DNA from: Agelaius tricolor
Lineage: Eukaryota > Chordata > Aves > Passeriformes > Icteridae
Assembly: GCA_023055355.1 (NCBI GenBank)
Contig: JALJCS010000004.1
Location: 33,846,244-33,910,243 of the forward strand
Direction: 5' to 3'
DNA length: 64,000 nt
The position numbers were made by a program, and so were the translations under genes. The stretch's first letter is position 1. Each line of letters opens with the position of its first letter. The notes beneath the pieces were generated by a model, which was given only the letters and a program-made list of their open reading frames with translations, was not told the origin of the DNA and ran no database searches. Below, one piece after another: positions 57,319 through 64,000 of the stretch.

Positions 57319-57965
57319 TACCCCAAAACAAAGTCATAGAAATATATTAATTAATAGACATTGCAGCTAATGATCATGAGACTTCTCAATAGAAAAAATC
57401 AAGAATTTAACATGCAAAATTCTGGGTCAGACAAGAATCATTGGCAGATACTGCTGGGTGGCTCTGATGTCTATATTCCTGCTGAAGGACACAGGTAGGG
57501 CTAGCAGGATTTGGCAGCCAAGTCATTTATTGCTAATGACTCAGTCCCTAACTGAAAAGGACAACCTTTCAGTAGGAAAAGGACAACCCTGCTCTTGGCA
57601 AGATTTATGTAACAGACCAAAGCATAACAAAACAAACATACAAAGCATGCGATATCATAGCTACTGACCACTTGTATTTCTTTCCTTTCATCCTCAGAAA
57701 ATGGCAATCCTAGGGATATTAATAAATTTTGTGGAAAGAAAGAAAGGTTTAAAGAAAGAAGCATGCATCTGCAACTTCCTTTTACTAACAAGTTCTTTGA
57801 AAGCACATCAAGCAGCTATGTCAGGTCCAACTACCCTCCTTTCTCTTCCTTATCCTCACCCACCACCCTCCACAGCAAGAACAAATGCAGCATCTGCACA
57901 GATGTGTTCATTCCAGAAGGAGTGATGTTATCTCTTCATCTTTATTGGTGATATATTTCCACCCA
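57319..57965. other. Intergenic, nothing recognised
   Basis: AT-rich; the small frames present have no family support. Confidence 0.4.
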
Positions 57966-58839
57966 TGTGATTGATCTTGGCTGCTGTCACATTCTCACCA
58001 AGCCACTCTACCACTCCTCCTTCTTATCTGTACAGGGAAAAGAGAATATAATGAAAGACTTGTGGGTTGAGATAAGGACAGGGAGGGATCACTCACCAAT
58101 CACTGTCAAGGACAAACAGGCTCAAATTGGGGTATTTAATTTAGTTGATTGACAAGCATATCACAGGTGAATAACAGGAAATTAGAATAGATCTTAAAAA
58201 CACCTTTACCCTTCCCCTCCCTTCTTCCCAAGCTCAACTTCACTCACAATTTCTCTACCTTCTTTCCCAGAGTCTCACAGGGGAACATGGAACCGGAGTT
58301 GCTGTCAGTCTATCATGCATTGTCTCTGCTTCTCCTTCCTCCTCCCACTCTTTCTTTGCTCCAGTGTGGAGTCCTACACTTGGGAGAGCAATTCTCCACA
58401 AATTTCTCCTCCCCATGAACTGGGGTTCTTCATGAACTGCTTCAGCATGTTCTGTTCTAGGGTTCTCCAATGGCTGCTGTGTGTTCTGCCTGGGACCTCC
58501 ATGGGCTACCTCACCATTGTTTTCATCACAGGCTGCAGGGGAATCTCAGCTCCAGGCATGAGATTCATCTCCTCTCCCTGCTTCTTCACTGTCCTCAGTG
58601 TCTGCAGAGCCTCTGACATTTTCTCACTCCCCTCACATATATGCTGTTACTCTTTCTTAAATACACTATCACAGAGGCACTGTGATTACAGCTAAACAAG
58701 TTTTGCTCAACTTTGGCCATTGGTGGGTGCATCTTGGAGCCAACTAGAACTGCCTCGGCTGGACATGAGGGAAACTTTTTTTAGCTTCCTAAAGAAGCAA
58801 CATCGTCCTACCAAATCCTTGCCACACAAACCCAATACA
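57966..58839 (-). mobile_element. Avian LTR, same family as 53699-55303, inverted
   Basis: On the minus strand it begins TGTATTGGGTTTGTG (at 58839) and ends GATCAATCACA (at 57966), giving TG...CA ends and 874 bp. It shares with the + strand copy the blocks TCTGCAGACACTGAGGAC, GATTCCCCTGCAG (here reverse complemented) and the GGTGAGTGATC region near the end. The 5-base flanks do not match convincingly. Reading frames in it (for example 58315-58695) are not genes. Confidence 0.7.
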
Positions 58840-60246
58840 ATCACTATCACACTACAAAGTTTGTCACTCTCTTCTTACAGTCCTCTAGCAAGGCTAGAAA
58901 CATCTCCCTTTTTGGTCAGCCTTATTTCATACAAGAAAGGATTTTTATGTGCCTTTGGAAGTTTCACTGTCCAATGCATGCAATAGAAATAACAGTACTT
59001 CAGTTAACACTTCTTTTCAATTTCCAGTTTCATAGTCTGAAATCTCCCTTTTCCCTCCAAGTACTGTAGGAGTTTTGCTTTCCCAGTCTGGCCTTATTTT
59101 TGCCTAGCCCCCATTCTCCCAAAGATTCCATATTCTGTCTTCTAGTATGAGAATGTTTTTGCATGATTTTAACAAGTTTTACCAGGAGGTGAAAATTTTG
59201 AAGCATTTTTTAATTATTTCGTAAACTTTTGTCTGCATCTTCCATTTCTGGACAAAAGCTTCTTATTTCCCAAGTACAGAATCGGCATTTATAGGTGAAC
59301 CAAAGTTCTCTAAATGAGCCAAATAAAAAGCTTTCTCCTGTAAAAAAACTGTGAAGCTGAGAATAAAATCTGGACAGCTCTTCCTTATCTTGTGTTAAGG
59401 AGTCACTTTATACATTTGGAAGTCTTCTGACCTCACACAAGTGGAACTGGACTGTAAGTCACCAACAGAGACTCCCTCTTGCACCACGTTGGTGTTGCAG
59501 TCAGAGGTGTGGCTGCCACAAAGGCAAACACATTAATGTGCACAGTGTGCAGGCCTTTAACCCGGACAGCTCTTATTCATAGCAAGAGGGCACTAATAAT
59601 GCAAAGACCTGTGACTGTTTTGAAAGATGCCACATGGAATTGTCAGTGTCTCTAGGAGAGCTCCATCATAGTGCAATCCAAGAGAAGACACTTCACAAAG
59701 CCTTTAAAATGTCTTTACCATTCTAAGACTGGTCAAATTTTTTTACTCAAACATGTAGGTTCATTTTTTCATTTCATCCTCCACATCTTCCAATTAGGAC
59801 TGCCTGCAATCAGCAGCCTGACTTCTGCAGGATTTATATGCCCTACTCCCCCACTCTCCCAGTACAAAGGTCTTATTATGCACCTAATTTGAAACCTGGC
59901 CTTGTGGCTCCTGCCCTCTTGCTGGCCCCATGACTTACTGTTCCTTCTGGCTGCAAGACTTAGGGCCCCTCACAGCTTTCCTCATGTGAAATGAAATATG
60001 GCAGCAGTCCCATCTGCTCTGTGCAGGAGAAAGTCAACAAGTCATTCAGTAGTTGCAGTCCTTGAGAGTTAGAGGCCCTTATCAGGGCACACACGGGAAG
60101 AATCAGGGAAAAGACACAAAATGAAAAAAATAAAGTAAGCTGAAAAACTTGGATCTAATTTGCCATACATTATTAAAATGGTAAAGAGCAGAAAGCATTA
60201 AAGTAAGCAAGGTCAACCTATCTCACTATGGAGTGACAAATTCAGA
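58840..60246. other. Intergenic, nothing recognised
   Basis: No gene or repeat family recognised. Confidence 0.4.
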
Positions 60247-60368
60247 TTGAGTTCAGAGGGTTAGAGCAGGGTGTTAATAACACTAAGGTTCAATCCCTGT
60301 ATGGGTCATTCATTTAAGACCTGGGCTCAATGATCCTTGAGGGCATTTTCCAGCTCAGAATATTCTGC
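60247..60368 (+). mobile_element. tRNA-headed, CR1-tailed SINE (TguSINE1-like)
   Basis: The left half (GTTCAGAGGGTTAGAGCAGG to GGTTCAATCCCTGTATGG) has the A- and B-box pattern of a tRNA-derived head (GGTTAGAGCAGGG and GGTTCAATCCC). The right half (GGGCTCAATGATCCTTGAGG, TTTTCCAGCTCAGAATATTC) is a CR1-like 3' tail. This arrangement is that of TguSINE1, described in zebra finch with a tRNA-Ile-derived head. It is diverged and not a functional tRNA gene. Confidence 0.75.
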
Positions 60369-60449
60369 AGCAATGACAGGAGCAAGCTGATGTCAAACAA
60401 TTCTTCATGCAGGTTTAAATAATCTATAGCAACTACCTATGAAACTACC

Positions 60450-61058
60450 TGTCCTGGTTTAGGTCAAATCTGGGAGAAAACCTTCAAAGGTGTTATTCTA
60501 GAAAGCAGATTTAAGTGGCCCTTTCCCCATCTGGTTTGGGAAAATATTTATTTGGAGAAAAGTGAAAAAAACCTGTTTATTTAACAGGCAAAGCATTCAC
60601 CAGCACAAGAAATGAACAATATTAAACAATAAAACCTCTTGCCAATCTGAAGAGATGACAAACTCAGAAAGTCCCCTTGGTGGGCTGTAGCTTGCACTGG
60701 AAATGCCACAGTCCAGGCCCAGCCCAGTGGCCACAGGTACGAGCTGCCCGTGCTCTGCTGGGTGCTCAGTCCAGAGCAGGTTTGAACAGTTCCAATAAAA
60801 AGAGAAACCACAGTCTAGGGAACTTCTCTGCCTCAGCTAGCTAAAAACTAAGTAAAAAGCAGAGGAGAGCTGTCTGTCTGTCTGCAGACAACACAGTCCA
60901 GGAGCAGGATGTGGGGGAGCAGGTGCAGATTCTGGTCACAACTCCGCACTTCTTCTCTCCCCCCCTTCGATCTTGGAACCAGTCTTAAAGGTGCAAAACT
61001 TATTTCTGGGATAAACAGACAAATGGGGATACAAGCATCATAAAGTCACCCCAGGACA
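60450..61058 (-). mobile_element. Solo LTR, avian ERVL-like
   Basis: A 609-bp LTR. On the minus strand it starts TGTCCTGGGGTGACTTTATG and ends GACCTAAACCAGGACA. AATAAA occurs twice on the minus strand near 60577-60582 and 60547-60552, supporting this orientation. The flanks CTACC and CTAGC match at four of five bases, an eroded target duplication. TGTCTG is repeated near 60871. No internal region adjoins. Confidence 0.8.
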
Positions 61059-62880
61059 CTAGCCTTACCCCGGTTTGAATAAGGTGACTGTAGGGTTACC
61101 CTTTTCATAAAAAAACCCCAAACCAAACTATGGTGCTGTTACCCTAACTTCTGCAGAAATTCACACATTTTCCTTGCACTTACATGATTTTTTTTTTTTT
61201 TTGTAAATACCAAATCAGTTCCCCATGGTTTCCTTCAAATCCTTTCTTAATGCATCTATTGTCTGTGGTAGCCGCAAACACCTGATAGAAGATGGGTAAG
61301 ACAAACAACTCATAGCCTTGGCCACTCCTTGTCAGACACAGTTGTGTCCCTGTTGCCTCATGCTGCTTCTGTCAGCCCATAAACCCCCATTATTTCCTTC
61401 CCTATCATGAGACTGTCAATTCTTTAAACAGAAACCATCTTCTGGTCATTGATAAAATTCACTTATGAGAGGATTAGCATTTTATGGTAGAAAAGAAAAA
61501 ATGAAGGATTGCCTTTGCCCTAAAATACCGCACACAGATTACCACAGTCAAATGATAACCCCGAAGCCAGGATTTATCCTGTAGCTTCAACAGAACCAGA
61601 AGACCCATAGATGGTTGCGCATGTGGCAAGAATGTAGCTTACATCGTGTTTTTGAAGATAACAATGTCTCACTACCTCTTCTTTTCACTCACCTAATATG
61701 GTGATTTTAACATGGGTAAGTTTGTGTGCGGGTTTTTGAAAATTTTTTAAAGAATATTGAAATAAAACTAAATAAAAGGCAATTTTCAGTTGTTATACTT
61801 AATTTTACCATACAGAAATAGGCATTGCGATGCAGAAGTCTGACATGGGTAAGAATGAAAACAATTGCTCTAACAGAGCATACTTTTAATATAAAAGAGC
61901 TGGAAAATATCAAACTCTTGGTTTCACCCTCAGGTTATCTATGTATATTTATTGCTACAAAACATAAATTTGCTCACTTGTTAGCACTTCAGTGACCTTA
62001 CCTACTTTATCAGAAAAAAAAAAAATTAGTTTTTACTCCCCAAATTCACAGCAAAAATTGCTTTTAAAATTCTCTTGCAGCTCTCCCTGCGCACCATGTT
62101 TCTATACATTGATTCTCCCATTGGTGCAGAGGGTGTGCCTGTTCATCCTGATGCACAGGACAGTGGTGACATTGGCTCTCACTGCTCTGTGGCTGTGCCT
62201 ACACTCTCACACTCCAGAGGGAATGTCTATGCTTCTGCTGTGTGTTTCTGAAGTGAATATATACAAATCTCAAGTCTTAGTTCTTGCAGTCACTATCAAC
62301 TAGCATTCTGTGTGAGGAAGAGGGATACTTCAGTGTCAGGTGTCCTGTGGGGTTTCCTGAGAAGCAGTCTGCACAGGTAGGTAGGAGCTATGGGGTGAGT
62401 GACCTAGTCTTGAAAGTGACACTTGAACTCCAGTCTCAAATGTACTTTCATGTTCCATTATCTTCAAATTATGCACAGCCTTGAACACTTCCAAACACAA
62501 GAGATTTTCATCCTGAAAAATCAAGAGGATGAACAAATGTAAATGTAGAATAAAATGAAACTGTTGGCTAAGTGACTCTGACCATGTATTACCTTAAAAT
62601 GCTACAATACCTGTAACCTTAATTCAGGTCTTCATTTTTAAAGGATAAACATTTGAGATATTTTGAATAGAACCTCCTCACCTGGGCAAAGGCAGATCTT
62701 AACACCTGCCAAAGAAAACATTTCAAGTCTCTGGGAGGAGTGATCTACAAGAACTGTTCTTCTTAGAAGCAATTGTGATCATGAGCCCTAAACCTCAATT
62801 TGTCTACAAACAAAGGAATTAGAGAATATTCCTTAAAACAAAGATAATCTTTAGTCATTGGTGTTATGTAGTCAACCTTT
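61059..62880. other. Intergenic, nothing recognised
   Basis: Only a T run near 61190-61202 stands out. The reading frames are short and have no family support. Confidence 0.4.
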
Positions 62881-62931
62881 ATAACAAAACAAAACAAAAC
62901 AAATCAAAACAAAACAGAAAACAAAACACCC
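62881..62931. repeat. (CAAAA)n simple repeat
   Basis: About ten AACAA-type units with a few interruptions. Confidence 0.9.
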
Positions 62932-62968
62932 AACCTCTTTCTTGATTACTAGAAGCAAGTATAGGATT

Positions 62969-63028
62969 ACTACCTATACTTGTAGGTAGTACTTAGCATT
63001 CTGCTTGTTCAGCATTCTGCTTGTTCAG
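62969..63028. repeat. Short inverted repeat and 16-bp tandem duplication
   Basis: ACTACCTA and TAGGTAGT (arms of 8, loop of 6) are followed at once by AGCATTCTGCTTGTTC twice in tandem. Local rearrangement; function unknown. Confidence 0.7.
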
Positions 63029-64000
63029 ACTGAACACTGTTAAGAAATTCAGTACTTGTGTATGTTCCTGCAGGACCAGGAGCTATATTAGTTTTCATTT
63101 TTGATGTTATATTCTTTATATAAATGACAGAATGACAGCTACATTATCCAGGTAGAAAAGTAATGATTTCTTGTTGTGCTTTTTTGTACACACAGCTCTT
63201 GCTTTGCCTACTAAATTGTCTTTACTTATGTCCCTGCATTTTCTCACTTGTACCATTCTGATTCTCCTGCGTCAGAGTGGAGGAGGAGGGTGGCATCTGA
63301 GTGAGCAGCTGTATCAGGCTTTTCTGCCTGCTGTAGATAAACCATAAACTATGATAAAGATACTGGGAAGAGTATTTGGGGATTATTTAATACTGAGTTA
63401 GGGTTGGTTAGGGGAGAAAGCAAGAGATCAAGATGTTTTAGGGAGGAACAGGTACGGGAAATGGAAGGATAAGAGGATAAAAGGCATAGTGACAATTCAA
63501 ACATGTCCATTGCTGCTCTGCTTGCTTCTCTGGCTGTGCCATGTGCCTGGTCACCACATTCAGGTGGTGTTGTCTTCCCACTAAAATCCATTCCTAAGCA
63601 ATTTCCTGGGTGAAGGACTGTCTATTCTGTGTGCACATGCAGACATGGGTGTCTGAGGGCCAGCTGCACCAATGGCCTTGCACTGTTTCCTTCTCTGGCT
63701 CATCAGGATGGAGCAGGGACCATGTGTCACGGGAATCCTTTCCATCCACAGTGCCAGGGACTGGCATGGGTGCAGGTGTGCAAGCTGGCCACTGTAGGCA
63801 TTGGGAGGCCATGCCAGAAAGGAAGGGTTGGGGTCAACTGAAAGACCTGTTTCTATCTGTCTGTGTGTCTGTGTCTGTGTGAGACAGCTGGAGACAAGAG
63901 AATCCAGGTGACACTTGGGGAGCCATAGTGTGCTTATGTCCATGAGTAAAGCTGCAGGCACAGGGAGTGTGTGTGCAGACATGCCAGTAACCATGTAAAC
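63029..64000. other. Intergenic, nothing recognised
   Basis: The part from 63240 onward is richer in G+C. It has overlapping frames on both strands (the longest 137 codons, minus, 63581-63994) but no recognisable protein, splice signal or repeat family. Confidence 0.35.

Noticed and set aside
58315..58695. 126-codon + strand frame with hydrophobic parts
   Set aside because: It is wholly inside the inverted LTR at 57966-58839 and antisense to its inferred transcription.
60254..60303. Possible tRNA gene
   Set aside because: A- and B-box-like words are present, but the sequence cannot form a complete tRNA and continues into a CR1-like tail, so it is a SINE head.
1..64000. CRISPR arrays, operons, toxin-antitoxin or phage-defence systems
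   Set aside because: The window is vertebrate nuclear DNA; the repeats seen are transposons and microsatellites.

Overview
This is nuclear DNA from a bird, most likely a passerine. The evidence is: two recognisable vertebrate genes with spliced exons, one CpG island, CR1 retrotransposon fragments with avian-type 3' ends, several bird-type LTRs (solo and proviral), and a short tRNA-headed, CR1-tailed SINE resembling the zebra finch TguSINE1 family. There are no bacterial-style operons, CRISPR arrays or plasmid features.

Layout. (1) 1-1950, + strand: the last two exons and 3' end of NSA2 (pre-60S ribosome biogenesis factor), with a CR1 copy in the intron between them. (2) 1950-13900: the intergenic space between two convergent genes. 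It is dominated by a minus-strand class II (ERVK/betaretrovirus-like) provirus at 5411-12745. This has one full LTR (598 bp), a decayed tRNA-Lys-type primer-binding site, frameshifted gag, pro and pol, and an env reduced to a signal-peptide segment plus the membrane-anchor tail. Its upstream LTR is almost wholly missing. (3) About 13900-52900, minus strand: the whole FAM169A gene (soluble lamin-associated protein of 75 kDa). I could place twelve coding exons by splice sites and reading phase. They join to a 670-codon frame plus stop, close to the length I recall for the human protein. A non-coding first exon probably lies in the CpG island at 52185-52975. Introns hold an ERVL-like provirus (25801-29988, nearly the whole of intron 7), a solo LTR (23632-24227), a CR1 and CAAAA-rich simple repeats. 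(4) 53000-64000: intergenic, upstream of FAM169A. It contains two copies of one LTR family in opposite orientations (one split by a CR1), another LTR of the ERVL-like type, a CR1, a SINE and microsatellites.

How the parts relate. NSA2 and FAM169A point toward each other, and the ERVK-like provirus sits between their 3' ends in the same orientation as FAM169A. FAM169A would be transcribed from the CpG island leftward, through about 14.7 kb of first intron, to a poly(A) signal tentatively placed near 13905.

I found no clearly new biological system. The points most worth a second look are the intron that is almost entirely provirus, a GC-AG intron inside the FAM169A acetyltransferase-like region, the provirus with a nearly absent 5' LTR and collapsed env, a perfect 19-bp inverted repeat in FAM169A intron 1, and an unexplained minus-strand ORF pair near 39.5-40.0 kb.
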